Counted from the first letter of the stretch, positions 1-9,352 are shown. The stretch is 64,000 nucleotides of DNA from Effusibacillus consociatus (GCF_042652925.1 NZ_JBHSHC010000142.1:59118-123117), one strand, 5' to 3'. The notes: a model not told the origin generated them from the letters alone. Program-made: numbers and translations.

Positions 1-1
1 G

Positions 2-688
2 GGAGACAAAACACGGATGGAACTCCTTTCCCGGAATCCGCAAGCCTTCATCCGCCCGTCCGCTTCTGGAGGAACCTTAGGCGGAGTCAGCAGAAAAACC
101 CGGGAGACGATGCTGGTCTGTGAAGCCGCCGGGTATGATGTCATTCTTGTGGAGACGGTTGGCGTCGGACAAAGTGAGATTGCGGTCCGCTCGATGGTTG
201 ATTTCTTTTTATTGCTGATGTTAACGGGAGCAGGAGATGAGCTTCAGGGAATCAAGAAGGGGGTCATCGAAATTGCAGACGCGCTTCTGATTAACAAAGC
301 GGAAGGCGACAACAAACACCGAGCGATGGCCGCGAAGGCCGAGTTTAATCGCATTTTGCATTACCTTCAACCTGCCACTGAGGGATGGGAGACAAAAGCA
401 TACACCTGCTCGGCCCTTACTGGAGAAGGGATAGAAGAGATTTGGTCGGTTGTTGAGAAATTCCGTCAGATCACGACGCAATCCGGAGTTCTGCAAGACC
501 GTCGGCGAACCCAAACGTTGGAATGGGTCTATAACATGGTCCAAGATTATCTCCGTACGAGCTTCTTCTGCCATCCAGGCGTGGTTCAGATCATGCCGCA
601 AATTGAGAAAGAAGTTGTCAGTGGACAGCTTTCCCCTGCCATGGCTGTCCAGCAATTGCTCCAATCGTATGAAGCGGGAACGAGATAG
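2..688 (+). CDS. meaB: Methylmalonyl-CoA mutase-associated GTPase MeaB (5' truncated)
   Basis: C-terminal two thirds of a MeaB/ArgK G3E-family GTPase, the chaperone that loads and protects the adenosylcobalamin of methylmalonyl-CoA mutase. The reading frame is open from base 2 (GDKTRMELLSR), so the start lies outside the window. Visible motifs are the G3 region DVILVETVGVGQSE and the NKAEGD version of the guanine-specificity NKxD box; the P-loop is upstream of the window. The stop at 686-688 is 20 bases before the carboxyltransferase start, consistent with one propionate/methylmalonyl-CoA operon whose mutase genes should lie further upstream. Family assignment is firm; the upstream mutase is inferred. 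Confidence 0.93.
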   Translation, partial: GDKTRMELLSRNPQAFIRPSASGGTLGGVSRKTRETMLVCEAAGYDVILVETVGVGQSEIAVRSMVDFFLLLMLTGAGDELQGIKKGVIEIADALLINKAEGDNKHRAMAAKAEFNRILHYLQPATEGWETKAYTCSALTGEGIEEIWSVVEKFRQITTQSGVLQDRRRTQTLEWVYNMVQDYLRTSFFCHPGVVQIMPQIEKEVVSGQLSPAMAVQQLLQSYEAGTR

Positions 689-708
689 GAATAGGGAGAG
701 AAACATTA

Positions 709-2256
709 ATGAATATATACGATAAAATTAATGATTTAATGGATCGGAAATTTAAGATTCAGTTGGGCGGGGGAGACGAACGGATTGATGCCCAACATGA
801 TCGCGGAAAGCTGACCGCAAGAGAACGAATCGATTTGCTTCTGGATAAAGACACATTTGTGGAATTAAATACCTTCATCGAACACCGTTCAACCCATTTT
901 GGTATGGATGAGATGGAGGCGCCTGGCGAGGGTGTGGTAACCGGTTACGGAAAAATACATGGTCGCCTCGTATATGTGTTTGCCCAGGATTTCACCGTAT
1001 TTGGCGGTGCACTCGGGGAAATGCATGCCTTAAAGATTGCTAAGATTATGGATCTGGCTGCCAAAAATGGCGCTCCGGTTATTGGATTAAATGATTCAGG
1101 TGGCGCCCGCATTCAAGAAGGAGTCAGTTCTCTTGACGGTTACGGGACGATCTTCTATCGCAACGCGATTTATTCCGGTGTGATCCCGCAGATTTCTGTT
1201 ATTCTTGGGCCTTGTGCCGGTGGAGCTGTGTATTCTCCGGCAATTACGGATTTTGTTTTCATGGCAGAATATACGAGCCAAATGTTTATAACCGGACCAA
1301 AGGTGATTGAGACGGTAACAGGGGAGAAAATTAGTGCAGAAAACCTGGGCGGGGCGAAGGTTCATTCCGGGATTAGCGGAAACGCTCACTTTACCGCGGA
1401 ATCAGAACAGCAAGTGCTGGAAGATGTAAGAAGATTATTAAGTTTTCTGCCGCAGAACAACATGGAAAAACCACCTGTGTATGAAACGGAAAGGGATGAC
1501 GGCTGGCGGGATGAACTCATCGAGTTGGTTCCGGTAGAAAGCACCAGGGTTTATGATGTACGCAAGGTCATTGAAAGCATTGTCGATCATGGCGACTTCA
1601 TGGAGGTACAACCCAATTTTGCAAAAAACATTGTGATCGGGTTTGCCCGGATGGATGGTCATAGCGTGGGGATCATCGCAAATCAACCAAAAGTGATGGC
1701 CGGAGGCTTGGATATTAATTCTTCCGATAAACTGGCTCGTTTCATTCGATTCTGCGATTGCTTTAATATCCCCCTCCTGACCTTCGAGGATGTGTCAGGC
1801 TTCTTCCCGGGTGTTAATCAAGAGCATGGTGGAATCATTCGCCATGGAGCCAAGATTCTGTATGCCTACTCCGAGGCTACCGTACCGAAAATAACGGTGA
1901 TTTTGCGCAAAGCCTACGGTGGCGCCTACGTTGCCTTGAACTCCAAATCCATCGGTGCCGATGTCGTTTTTGCTTGGCCGAATGCGGAAATTGCAGTGAT
2001 GGGACCCGAGGGGGCGGCAAATATCATTTTCGCCAAGGAAATTGAGCAAAGTGAGGACCCCGCAGCAACGAGAGCGCAAAAGATTGCGGAATATCGTGAA
2101 AAGTTTGCAAATCCCTATGTTGCTGCAGGTAAAGGAATGGTTGATGATGTCATTGATCCAAGAGAAACTCGAAAAAAACTACTTGAGTCTTTAGAAATGC
2201 TGCGTAATAAGAAAGAAAGCCGTCCTTTTAAAAAACATGGAAATATACCTTTATAA
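709..2256 (+). CDS. mmdA: Acyl-CoA carboxylase carboxyltransferase (beta) subunit, propionyl-/methylmalonyl-CoA type
   Basis: A 515-residue biotin-dependent carboxyltransferase of the PccB/MmdA family, the usual length. It would move the carboxyl group between a biotinylated carrier and propionyl- or acetyl-CoA. Two crotonase-like halves are visible, with acyl-CoA pocket GGARIQEGV near residue 130 and the carboxybiotin-side FEDVSGFFPG and RKAYGGAYVA near residues 360-405. A GGGAGAG ribosome site precedes the ATG. It lies between meaB and an acyl-CoA synthetase, which favours propionyl-CoA carboxylation over fatty-acid synthesis. The substrate is inferred from context; methylcrotonyl- or acetyl-CoA cannot be excluded by eye. 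Confidence 0.92.
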   Translation: MNIYDKINDLMDRKFKIQLGGGDERIDAQHDRGKLTARERIDLLLDKDTFVELNTFIEHRSTHFGMDEMEAPGEGVVTGYGKIHGRLVYVFAQDFTVFGGALGEMHALKIAKIMDLAAKNGAPVIGLNDSGGARIQEGVSSLDGYGTIFYRNAIYSGVIPQISVILGPCAGGAVYSPAITDFVFMAEYTSQMFITGPKVIETVTGEKISAENLGGAKVHSGISGNAHFTAESEQQVLEDVRRLLSFLPQNNMEKPPVYETERDDGWRDELIELVPVESTRVYDVRKVIESIVDHGDFMEVQPNFAKNIVIGFARMDGHSVGIIANQPKVMAGGLDINSSDKLARFIRFCDCFNIPLLTFEDVSGFFPGVNQEHGGIIRHGAKILYAYSEATVPKITVILRKAYGGAYVALNSKSIGADVVFAWPNAEIAVMGPEGAANIIFAKEIEQSEDPAATRAQKIAEYREKFANPYVAAGKGMVDDVIDPRETRKKLLESLEMLRNKKESRPFKKHGNIPL

Positions 2257-2268
2257 GAGGTGAGAAAC

Positions 2269-3990
2269 TTGAAGAATCAAAATAATGAAATCTTGATGTT
2301 AGACCCTCAAGCCAATTTAACAGATTATGATAAAATCTATCAAACCTTTGATTGGAAAGAAGTCGAGCAGGTATTCAGCTGGAGCAAAACAGGCAAAATC
2401 AATATGGTCTATGAGACGATCGATCGGCATGTCGAGGAAGGACGTGGCGAAAATGTCGCCCTGCTCTATACGGACGGAGAAAGAACAGAAAGCTACACTT
2501 TTGCCGCTCTATCCACTCTATCCAATCGTTTTGCCCAGGGACTTGTCTCACTTGGAGTGACAAAGGGGGAGCGCGTTTTTATCTTCATGCCCAGAAGTCC
2601 GGAACTTATTGTGGCTATGCTTGGGATTATCCGGATTGGGGCTATCGCCGGTCCTTTATTTGAGGCGTTTATGGAGGAAGCGGTCAAAGATCGTCTCGCT
2701 GACAGTGGAGCGGTTGCGGTCGTGACGACTCCGCACTTGCTTTCCCGTATCCCGGTTTCGTCACTGCCTGAGCTTAAGCATGTGATCCTCGTCGGCGCTA
2801 ATGAGTCACACGGGCTTAAGCCGGGTGAGGCTCGCTACGAGACATTGATGGATCAATCAAATGAACCGATTATCGAGTGGGTAGAGCGTGACCATGGCAT
2901 GCTTCTCCACTATACTTCCGGTTCCACCGGGAAACCAAAAGGTGTTCTTCAGGTTCATGAGGCAATGATTCATCAATATGTGTCGGGGAAATACGTGTAT
3001 GATTTAAAACCTGGTGATATTTACTGGTGTACAGCCGATCCAGGGTGGGTTACAGGCACTTCTGCCGGAATGTGGGCACCGTGGCTAAATGGGGTGACGA
3101 TTGTTATGAGAGGAGGAAGATTTAAGCCTGCGGATTGGTTTAAAACGTTGGAGCAATTTAAGGTCAATGTATGGTTTAGTGCACCAACCGCTTTCCGTAT
3201 GCTTATGGGCGAAGGCAACCAGCTTCCCAAGCAATTCGACCTTTCCTCCGTCCGACACGTGCTTTCGGCAGGTGAACCGTTAAATCCTGAGGTCATTCGT
3301 TGGGGATTGGAAGTACTCGGCCTGCGAATTCATGACAACTGGTGGATGACGGAAACGGGTTCGACCATCTGTGCCAATTATCGTTCGCTTCCCATTCGAC
3401 CAGGCTCCATGGGCAAGCCGCTTCCTGGTATTGGATTAGCAATTGTCGATGATGAAGGAAATGAACTGCCTGCCAATACGATGGGAAATTTGGCGATTCG
3501 TGCCCCTTGGCCGGCGATGATGCGTCAAATTTGGAAGAATCCAACCAAGTATCAGGAATATTTTAAAAATGGTTGGTACATCTCTGGAGACAGCGCTTAT
3601 AAAGATGAAGACGGATACTTTTGGTTTGAGGGCCGTGTCGATGATGTGATTAATACGGCCGGAGAACGCGTCGGTCCGTTTGAGGTGGAAAGCAAGCTGC
3701 TGGAGCATCCGGCTGTAGCTGAAGCAGGTGTTATTGGGGTCCCTGATCCGGTCCGTGGACAAATTATTAAAGCCTTTATTACTTTGCGTGCAGGGTATGA
3801 GCCTAGCGAGGAACTGATTGAGGATATCAAGTTTTATGTTAAACAGAAGCTTGCTGCTCATGCTGCACCTCGTCTGGTCGAGTTCAGAGATAAAATACCG
3901 AAAACAAGAAGCGGGAAAATTATGCGCCGTGTCTTAAAAGCTTGGGAATTGGGACTCCCAACCGGTGATTTATCCACAATGGAAGATTAA
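2269..3990 (+). CDS. AMP-forming acyl-CoA (acetyl/propionyl-CoA) synthetase, AcsA-like
   Basis: An adenylate-forming ligase of 573 residues that activates a short carboxylic acid with ATP and CoA. Visible are the A3 phosphate-binding loop YTSGSTGKPKG, the WMTETG motif, the YISGDSAYKDEDGY segment and the C-terminal catalytic lysine context PKTRSGKIMRR, the acetylation-controlled Lys of the Acs family. I place the start at TTG 2269, which is correctly spaced from GAGGTGAG; an in-frame GTG at 2260 overlaps that ribosome site. In an operon with a carboxyltransferase and MeaB, propionate activation is the likely role, but acetate is also possible. It begins 12 bases after the preceding stop. Confidence 0.88.
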   Translation: MKNQNNEILMLDPQANLTDYDKIYQTFDWKEVEQVFSWSKTGKINMVYETIDRHVEEGRGENVALLYTDGERTESYTFAALSTLSNRFAQGLVSLGVTKGERVFIFMPRSPELIVAMLGIIRIGAIAGPLFEAFMEEAVKDRLADSGAVAVVTTPHLLSRIPVSSLPELKHVILVGANESHGLKPGEARYETLMDQSNEPIIEWVERDHGMLLHYTSGSTGKPKGVLQVHEAMIHQYVSGKYVYDLKPGDIYWCTADPGWVTGTSAGMWAPWLNGVTIVMRGGRFKPADWFKTLEQFKVNVWFSAPTAFRMLMGEGNQLPKQFDLSSVRHVLSAGEPLNPEVIRWGLEVLGLRIHDNWWMTETGSTICANYRSLPIRPGSMGKPLPGIGLAIVDDEGNELPANTMGNLAIRAPWPAMMRQIWKNPTKYQEYFKNGWYISGDSAYKDEDGYFWFEGRVDDVINTAGERVGPFEVESKLLEHPAVAEAGVIGVPDPVRGQIIKAFITLRAGYEPSEELIEDIKFYVKQKLAAHAAPRLVEFRDKIPKTRSGKIMRRVLKAWELGLPTGDLSTMED

Positions 3991-4005
3991 AGGAGTGAAC
4001 TTCCC

Positions 4006-4485
4006 ATGAAAATTCTTGATATACGGGAAATGATTAAGCTGGTCAATCAATATTCGGTTGACGAACTGGAGTGGGAATATGAAGAAACCAGGATTTTTAT
4101 TAAAAAATTTGCGCCTGTCGATTCCGTTCCAGCAGAGTTTTCCGCTCCCGTTTTTGAAATAGAAAGAGGCTCTCAACAGGCAGCCGTTGCTTTAATTGAG
4201 GAACAGACAAGAAAGTCGGTTGAAACCGTCACGGACGTTAAAGATCAAAGTGTCTCAGAGACCCGACATATAATCGCTTCCCCCACGGTGGGCCTGTTTC
4301 AGTCCGTTCTGAAGCAAGATGAACAAGTCAAATCAGGTTATATCATAGGGAACTGCGTGGTAGAATCTTTACAAATTTCCCACGAGATCAGATCCGAAGT
4401 CGAAGGGAAGATCGTCGAGGTTCTTGCCGAAGATGGACAGTTGGTTGGATATGGAGAACCTCTGTTTATAATCAAAACTATGTAA
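4006..4485 (+). CDS. AccB/BCCP-like protein lacking the biotinylation lysine
   Basis: A 159-residue protein with full AccB architecture: an N-terminal helical segment (MKILDIREMIKLV), a variable linker, and a C-terminal biotinyl domain from about residue 93. The normal EAMKM biotinylation motif reads ESLQI (residues 120-124): codon CAA (Gln123) stands where the modified Lys should be, with alignable residues on both sides (CVV before, SHEIRSEVEGKIVEVL after). It therefore cannot be biotinylated at the normal site. It lies between the acyl-CoA synthetase and accC, exactly where a functional BCCP is expected. Plant BADC proteins are known lysine-less BCCP homologues that inhibit acetyl-CoA carboxylase; a similar role here is only a hypothesis. 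No frameshift or stop is seen. Confidence 0.9.
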   Translation: MKILDIREMIKLVNQYSVDELEWEYEETRIFIKKFAPVDSVPAEFSAPVFEIERGSQQAAVALIEEQTRKSVETVTDVKDQSVSETRHIIASPTVGLFQSVLKQDEQVKSGYIIGNCVVESLQISHEIRSEVEGKIVEVLAEDGQLVGYGEPLFIIKTM

Positions 4486-4498
4486 AGGGGAGCCCGAA

Positions 4499-5848
4499 AT
4501 GTTTAAAAAAATACTTATTGCCAATAGAGGGGAAATCGCCGTACGAGTGATTCGCGCTTGTCGGGAATTGGGCATATCAACAGTCGCTGTTTATTCGGAG
4601 GCAGATAAGGACGCTTTGCATGTCAAAATGGCAGATGAAGCCTATTGTGTCGGACCAACCGCCTCGAAGGAAAGCTATTTAAATATGGTTCATTTAATGA
4701 GTGTCGCCGTTCTTACCAAATCCGATGCCATCCATCCTGGATATGGATTTTTGGCTGAAAACACATCGTTTGCCCAATTATGTCGAGATTGCAATATTAC
4801 CTTCATCGGTCCGGACCCGGAAGCCATTCGAAAAATGGGCGACAAGTCGGTGGCGAAGAATACCATGAAGCAGGCAAATGTACCAACGGTTCCTGGTACT
4901 GAAGGATTAATAGAAAATGTTGAGGAAGCTCTGATCGTTGCGAAGAATATCGGGTATCCAGTTATTGTAAAGGCAACCGCAGGCGGCGGCGGAAAGGGAA
5001 TGAGGGTTGCGATTGATGATCAGGAATTAATCAAGGCGATTCGACAAGCTCAAAAGGAAGCGGAGACGGCGTTTGGAAATGCCGGAGTCTACCTGGAGAA
5101 ATATTTAGAAGAGCCACGCCACGTGGAAATTCAGATTATCGGGGATAAGCACGGAAATGTGGTGCATCTGGGAGAACGCGATTGCTCTATCCAGCGGCGC
5201 CACCAAAAGTTGGTCGAGGAAGCCCCATCACCAGCCCTTGACGCTGCTTTGCGCGAAAAAATGGGGGATGCAGCAGTGGCAGCAGCAAAAGCCGTAGACT
5301 ATCATGGTGCCGGTACGGTGGAATTTCTTTTGGATAAGCATGGACAGTTCTATTTCATGGAGATGAATACACGGATTCAAGTGGAGCATCCGGTGTCCGA
5401 AATGATCACGGGAATTGACCTGATTAAGGAACAGATTTCTGTTGCGGCCGGTTACCCGCTTTCATTTTCGCAGGATGATGTTCAAATCAATGGCTGGTCC
5501 ATTGAGTGCCGAATCAACGCCGAGAACCCGGCGAATAACTTCATGCCGTCCCCAGGGAAGGTGGATAGTTACTTTCCTCCAGGTGGCTTTGGGGTTCGAG
5601 TAGACAGTGCAGTATATCCCGGCTATCAAATTTCTCCTTTTTATGACTCAATGGTTGCCAAGCTCATCGTTTGGGGTAAAGACCGGGGGGAAGCGATTGA
5701 CCGGATGAAACGCGCCCTAAGCGAATTTGTGATTAGCGGAATAAACACAACCATTCCGTTCCATCTTAAACTTCTTGAGCATCCCTCCTTTGTTGAAGGG
5801 AATTTTAATACGAAGTTTTTAGAAACAAACACATTAGAAATAAAATAA
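4499..5848 (+). CDS. accC: Biotin carboxylase (AccC-type)
   Basis: A 449-residue ATP-grasp biotin carboxylase of typical length, with no fused BCCP domain. It carboxylates carrier-bound biotin using ATP and bicarbonate. Visible are the N-terminal KILIANRGEIAVR, the glycine-rich ATP loop KATAGGGGKGMR (about residues 159-170), the bicarbonate/catalytic region HLGERDCSIQRRHQK, and EMNTRIQVEHPVSE with the catalytic Arg. It begins 13 bases after the lysine-less AccB-like gene with AAAGGGGAG as ribosome site. A complete enzyme would need a biotinylated carrier encoded elsewhere, because the neighbour lacks the attachment Lys. It ends convergently with ku. Confidence 0.95.
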   Translation: MFKKILIANRGEIAVRVIRACRELGISTVAVYSEADKDALHVKMADEAYCVGPTASKESYLNMVHLMSVAVLTKSDAIHPGYGFLAENTSFAQLCRDCNITFIGPDPEAIRKMGDKSVAKNTMKQANVPTVPGTEGLIENVEEALIVAKNIGYPVIVKATAGGGGKGMRVAIDDQELIKAIRQAQKEAETAFGNAGVYLEKYLEEPRHVEIQIIGDKHGNVVHLGERDCSIQRRHQKLVEEAPSPALDAALREKMGDAAVAAAKAVDYHGAGTVEFLLDKHGQFYFMEMNTRIQVEHPVSEMITGIDLIKEQISVAAGYPLSFSQDDVQINGWSIECRINAENPANNFMPSPGKVDSYFPPGGFGVRVDSAVYPGYQISPFYDSMVAKLIVWGKDRGEAIDRMKRALSEFVISGINTTIPFHLKLLEHPSFVEGNFNTKFLETNTLEIK

Positions 5849-5906
5849 ATCTGAGCGCATTTATTGGCGGGACAGTCCCTAATGGGATGCGGCGCAACCC
5901 CGCCAT

Positions 5907-6824
5907 CTAAGAAGTCGTCTTCCGTCTTCGCCGTTTCGGGCGTTCCGGAACTGCGGTTGCCCCCGCATCCGGCTCGGTCCCCGTGGCAGCAACCGCAACC
6001 GGTTCCCCCTCATTGGCGGCAGCCGGTTCCGGCTGTTTCTCCGGCCGTTTTTCTTTGGTGGCATTGAGGCTTCGCTTGAGAGCTTCCATCAGGTCTACTA
6101 CATTATCGGCGCGTGGAGCAGCGGCCGGCTGTTCCACTTCCTCATTTTGCACCTTCGCTTCGATAAGCTCTTTGAGTGCAGCCTCATAATTGCTTCTGTA
6201 ATCGTCCCGGAAAGCTCCGCTGATCTCTTGAATCAATTTGGTCGCCATCTGCAGCTCCGCATCACTGACTTGAATAGCCGCAACACCTTCAAGGCCCGGA
6301 ACTCCTTCTACAGCTCTGACCTCGGCCGGATAGTGGATCATGTTCATCACCAGGCATCTGTCATGCAAGCGGATGATTGCCAAATGCTCGCTTGTGCGAA
6401 AAGCCACCTTTGCTACTGCTACCTTGCCCGTTTGATTCATCGCTTCATGCAACAGCTTGTAGGGCTTGCCTCCATATTCTCCCGGCCCCAAGTAATACGC
6501 TTTCTCGTAATAGATCGGATCAATGCTGTCTTTATCAGTAAAGTGAAGAATTTCAATGGTTCGCAGAGTTGGCAGGGGAAGATTGTCGAGATCATCATCT
6601 GTGATGATGATATAGTTCCCTGGAGCATACTCATATCCTCGAATGATCTCTTTCTGCTCCACTTCCCGGTTGCAGACGGGACACCATTTTTTATATTGGA
6701 TCGGATGCTTGCAATCTTCATGCAAACTGCGAAAGCTCGTCTTATGATCTTCAGTTGCTTTATACAGGCTGACAGGAATATTCACCAATCCGAAACTGAT
6801 ACTTCCCTTCCACATTGAACGCAT
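5907..6824 (-). CDS. ku: Ku protein, non-homologous end joining
   Basis: Bacterial Ku homologue of 305 residues, the homodimeric ring that binds DNA ends and recruits LigD. It begins MRSMWKGSISFGLVNIPVS, the family hallmark, includes a CKHPIQYKKWCPVC zinc-knuckle-like segment, and ends in a long Ala/Pro/Glu-rich tail followed by a basic RPKRRRRKTTS terminus, typical of DNA-binding C-terminal extensions. The ATG at 6824 has AAAGGAG eight bases upstream; 27 further in-frame codons upstream lack a ribosome site. No ligD is present in the window, so the ligase partner must lie elsewhere. It is divergently transcribed from the DUF2339 gene. Confidence 0.95.
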   Translation of the reverse strand: MRSMWKGSISFGLVNIPVSLYKATEDHKTSFRSLHEDCKHPIQYKKWCPVCNREVEQKEIIRGYEYAPGNYIIITDDDLDNLPLPTLRTIEILHFTDKDSIDPIYYEKAYYLGPGEYGGKPYKLLHEAMNQTGKVAVAKVAFRTSEHLAIIRLHDRCLVMNMIHYPAEVRAVEGVPGLEGVAAIQVSDAELQMATKLIQEISGAFRDDYRSNYEAALKELIEAKVQNEEVEQPAAAPRADNVVDLMEALKRSLNATKEKRPEKQPEPAAANEGEPVAVAATGTEPDAGATAVPERPKRRRRKTTS

Positions 6825-6850
6825 CGGTTGAACTCCTTTGCTGTTTTTTC

Positions 6851-6880
6851 TTATAGTTTCCCAAAATGGCATGATATACT
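6851..6880 (+). promoter_or_regulatory. Extended -10 promoter for the DUF2339 gene
   Basis: TGATATACT (6872-6880) is an extended -10 box; TTATAG at 6851-6856 is a weak -35 at 18 bases. It lies in the divergent ku/DUF2339 intergenic region. Confidence 0.5.
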
Positions 6881-6916
6881 GTTGAAAATAGACCCTGTCT
6901 GGCAAGGGGAGAGTAC

Positions 6917-8626
6917 ATGAGCGAGATCAATCGAATGGAACGGTTGGAAAAACTGGTGGAGGAGCAAGGCGAGGAAATCCGGTTGTTGCGGCAGCAAGTC
7001 GAGTTATTGCAACAAAGTTTGAATCCGGTACCCACTATAAAGCGCGATGTGCAGCAACCAGCCGTTAGAGAAGTTCCTGTAAAACCTGCCCGGGTGCAAC
7101 AAGAACCAAACAAAGAGGTAGAGCCAAAAAAAGAACCGGAGAAGGTTGATTGGGAACACTTCATTGGAAGAGTTTGGCTTCCCCGTATTTTTATTCTTGT
7201 TCTTCTGCTAGGGGTGATCTGGGGATTTAAGGCCGCGATTAACGCAGGGCTGTTAACTGAACCGGTGCGATGTGGTATGGGTCTTGCAGCTTCAATTGTG
7301 CTGCTCTATCTCGGAGAAAGACAAATGCGGCTTAACCGGGATGCTCTGGGGCAGGTCCTGTTGGGCGGGGCCGTATCTTTACTCATGCTTACCACTTTTG
7401 CGGCTCATATTTTATACGGGTTAATTCCGGCAGTACCGGCTTTTCTATTAAATGTTGGATTCATCGCGGGCGGAATCTTCCTTTCTGTTCGTCACCGGTC
7501 CGAGGCTTTGGCGATACTTTCAAGCATTGGCGGCTATATGGTGCCGTTCCTGATTAAAAGCACAGCGCCCAGTACAGTCTTCTTCGTTGGCTACGAGGTG
7601 CTCCTTTCAGCAACGTTTCTTGTTTTGTCAGTCCGGAAAGGATATGAGAAACTGTATTACGCTTCGCTCGGATTGTTTCACTTGACTCTGCTTGTATTCG
7701 CAGGTTTTGTCCACATCGCGGACGAACACGTTCTTGCGATAGGAGTGTTGGCTCAACATGTGGTGATACTGGCACTGCTGTTTCTAAGATGGAAAATGGG
7801 AGAGACCCAGTCGATCACTTTATTCACGAGTGCTGCAGTCACAACCGCATGGTGGTATGGATTGCTGGGAAATACTGACTCCCGTTTTTACGAAGGCTTC
7901 CTGCTTGTCCTTGCCATTTTTTATGGTGGTGTTGCGTTATGGCGGCGGAAAGACTCAGAGGACCAAGTGGCTGCCTATGTTTCGATCTCCGCCTTTTCCT
8001 TGATGATTTACCTGATCCACGTTTTTCAGGGTTCCAGTGAGGCTGTGGCATTGCTTGCTGAGGGAACCGGTGTCTTGATCTTGGCTTTGCTCGTCCGATC
8101 CGGCTTGCAGTTGGCGACCGGTACGGTGGTCTATCTTTTGGGATTGCTGCTGACTCTGAAAGAACCGATTGGAAAAATTGTCTCCGGTCCCACGCTGGCT
8201 TGGGTGGTTTTGTTGGGGACATTGACGCTGTTATTCCGGCAAATTCGCAAAAGTACCGAAGGAGAAAACGAGTTGCAGATCCCACTGCAGCTGCCGAAAG
8301 GGATTGCTCTGTCCGGAGCGGTGCTGCTGTTGGTTTTCCTAACCCAAATAACAGATGTACTCGCGGAGCCGCTTAGCCGCGATGGAAAGCACATGGCAAT
8401 CTCGTTCACGTGGGCGTTCTCTGCAATCGCGGTCATCCTATTCGGAATCATCAAGAGGATCAAACTGGCACGCTTGTTTGGAGTGATCCTGCTCTTCGTA
8501 ACATTGCTAAAGCTGATCCTTATTGATCTTCCGAGTGTTTCTGTGCTCGTTCGGGCTGTTTTGTTTATCGGATTAGGTGCGATAGGGGTCGCGATTTCCC
8601 GTTTCTTCTATCAAAAGAAAGAGTGA
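6917..8626 (+). CDS. DUF2339 multi-pass membrane protein
   Basis: A 569-residue protein with an N-terminal coiled coil (residues 1-35: RLEKLVEEQGEEIRLLRQQV and onward), a proline/charged linker, then the conserved EHFIGRVWLPRIFILVLLLG entry into about 14 closely packed hydrophobic segments running to the C-terminus. This is the layout of the DUF2339 family, whose function is not established. A GGGGAG ribosome site precedes the ATG. It stands alone, divergent from ku and followed by a PLD-family lipoprotein gene after about 100 bases. The topology is seen directly; no catalytic residues are recognisable. Confidence 0.85.
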   Translation: MSEINRMERLEKLVEEQGEEIRLLRQQVELLQQSLNPVPTIKRDVQQPAVREVPVKPARVQQEPNKEVEPKKEPEKVDWEHFIGRVWLPRIFILVLLLGVIWGFKAAINAGLLTEPVRCGMGLAASIVLLYLGERQMRLNRDALGQVLLGGAVSLLMLTTFAAHILYGLIPAVPAFLLNVGFIAGGIFLSVRHRSEALAILSSIGGYMVPFLIKSTAPSTVFFVGYEVLLSATFLVLSVRKGYEKLYYASLGLFHLTLLVFAGFVHIADEHVLAIGVLAQHVVILALLFLRWKMGETQSITLFTSAAVTTAWWYGLLGNTDSRFYEGFLLVLAIFYGGVALWRRKDSEDQVAAYVSISAFSLMIYLIHVFQGSSEAVALLAEGTGVLILALLVRSGLQLATGTVVYLLGLLLTLKEPIGKIVSGPTLAWVVLLGTLTLLFRQIRKSTEGENELQIPLQLPKGIALSGAVLLLVFLTQITDVLAEPLSRDGKHMAISFTWAFSAIAVILFGIIKRIKLARLFGVILLFVTLLKLILIDLPSVSVLVRAVLFIGLGAIGVAISRFFYQKKE

Positions 8627-8726
8627 GTTCTATCAATTTGGGCCTTCTACCCTTGTGGGAGAGGGCTTCTTTATCGTATACCTGAAGAGAAGTCATCTAT
8701 GATGAGCATCAAAGGGAGAGGTTGAG

Positions 8727-9299
8727 TTGAGGAAGACGGCATTAGGCATTTTGCTTCTAAGCAGTATGTTGTCATCAGGATGCAGCGAACTAACGAAGCC
8801 CACTCAGGGTTCCAGTCAAATGTCAACGGGCCGTACGCTTTCTGAAAGTATTTATTTTACGCAGGCAGACGAACATCCGGAAAGAGCGATACGATCCGTG
8901 ATTCAAAACGCAAAGTCGACACTGGATATTGCGATCTATTCCATCACGGAAGACAGCATAGTGAAAGAGATTGTGAATGCGAAAAGAAGAGGGGTTAAAG
9001 TTCGGGTCATTACCGATGACCAGCAAGTACAAAATAAATACCAAAATGAAGATATTCGTAAACTTTTGTCCGAGGGGATCCCCGTGAAGGTCAACTCTCA
9101 TAGCGGACTGATGCATTTAAAAATGACCGTGGCCGACCGCCAAGTCTTTGCTGTTGGATCTTTTAACTATACCAAGGCGGCCAGCACAACCAATGATGAG
9201 GTGCTGATTGTACTTAATGATCCACAAGGCGCGGAAAAATGCGGACGGGAATTTGAACGGATGTGGAATGATTCAAAAGAGTTTCGGGATTTTCGTTAA
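8727..9299 (+). CDS. Phospholipase D-family lipoprotein (PLD-like nuclease/phosphodiesterase)
   Basis: A 190-residue secreted protein with a signal peptide and lipobox LSSGC (Cys19), so probably a membrane-anchored lipoprotein. A single HKD motif is present near residues 131-148 (HLKMTVADRQVFAVGSFN), the bacterial Nuc-type PLD architecture in which two monomers form one active site. The family cleaves phosphodiester bonds of DNA or lipids. The start is TTG 8727, five bases after AAAGGGAGAGG. The gene ends just before a clear rho-independent terminator. The substrate is not predictable; extracellular DNA is likeliest from the similarity to Nuc. Confidence 0.87.
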   Translation: MRKTALGILLLSSMLSSGCSELTKPTQGSSQMSTGRTLSESIYFTQADEHPERAIRSVIQNAKSTLDIAIYSITEDSIVKEIVNAKRRGVKVRVITDDQQVQNKYQNEDIRKLLSEGIPVKVNSHSGLMHLKMTVADRQVFAVGSFNYTKAASTTNDEVLIVLNDPQGAEKCGREFERMWNDSKEFRDFR

Positions 9300-9318
9300 A
9301 GCGATGCCCGACACAATA

Positions 9319-9352
9319 AAAAGCCTTGAACTCTTTAGTTTAAGGCTTTTTT
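9319..9352 (+). terminator. Rho-independent terminator of the PLD gene
   Basis: AAAAGCCTTGAA / TTTAAGGCTTTTTT stem-loop with a T-run. The symmetrical stem could also serve the remnant on the opposite strand. Confidence 0.8.

Noticed and set aside
221..706. Minus-strand open frames inside meaB, the carboxyltransferase and most other genes
   Set aside because: They overlap well-supported genes, lack ribosome sites and have no recognisable products; they are frame shadows.
5849..5906. Terminator between accC and ku
   Set aside because: Only short, competing palindromes (GGGAC-A-GTCCC and TCCC-TAAT-GGGA) are seen, without a T-run.
8627..8726. A GC-rich hairpin after the DUF2339 gene as a terminator
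   Set aside because: Pairing breaks at several positions and no proper T-run follows.
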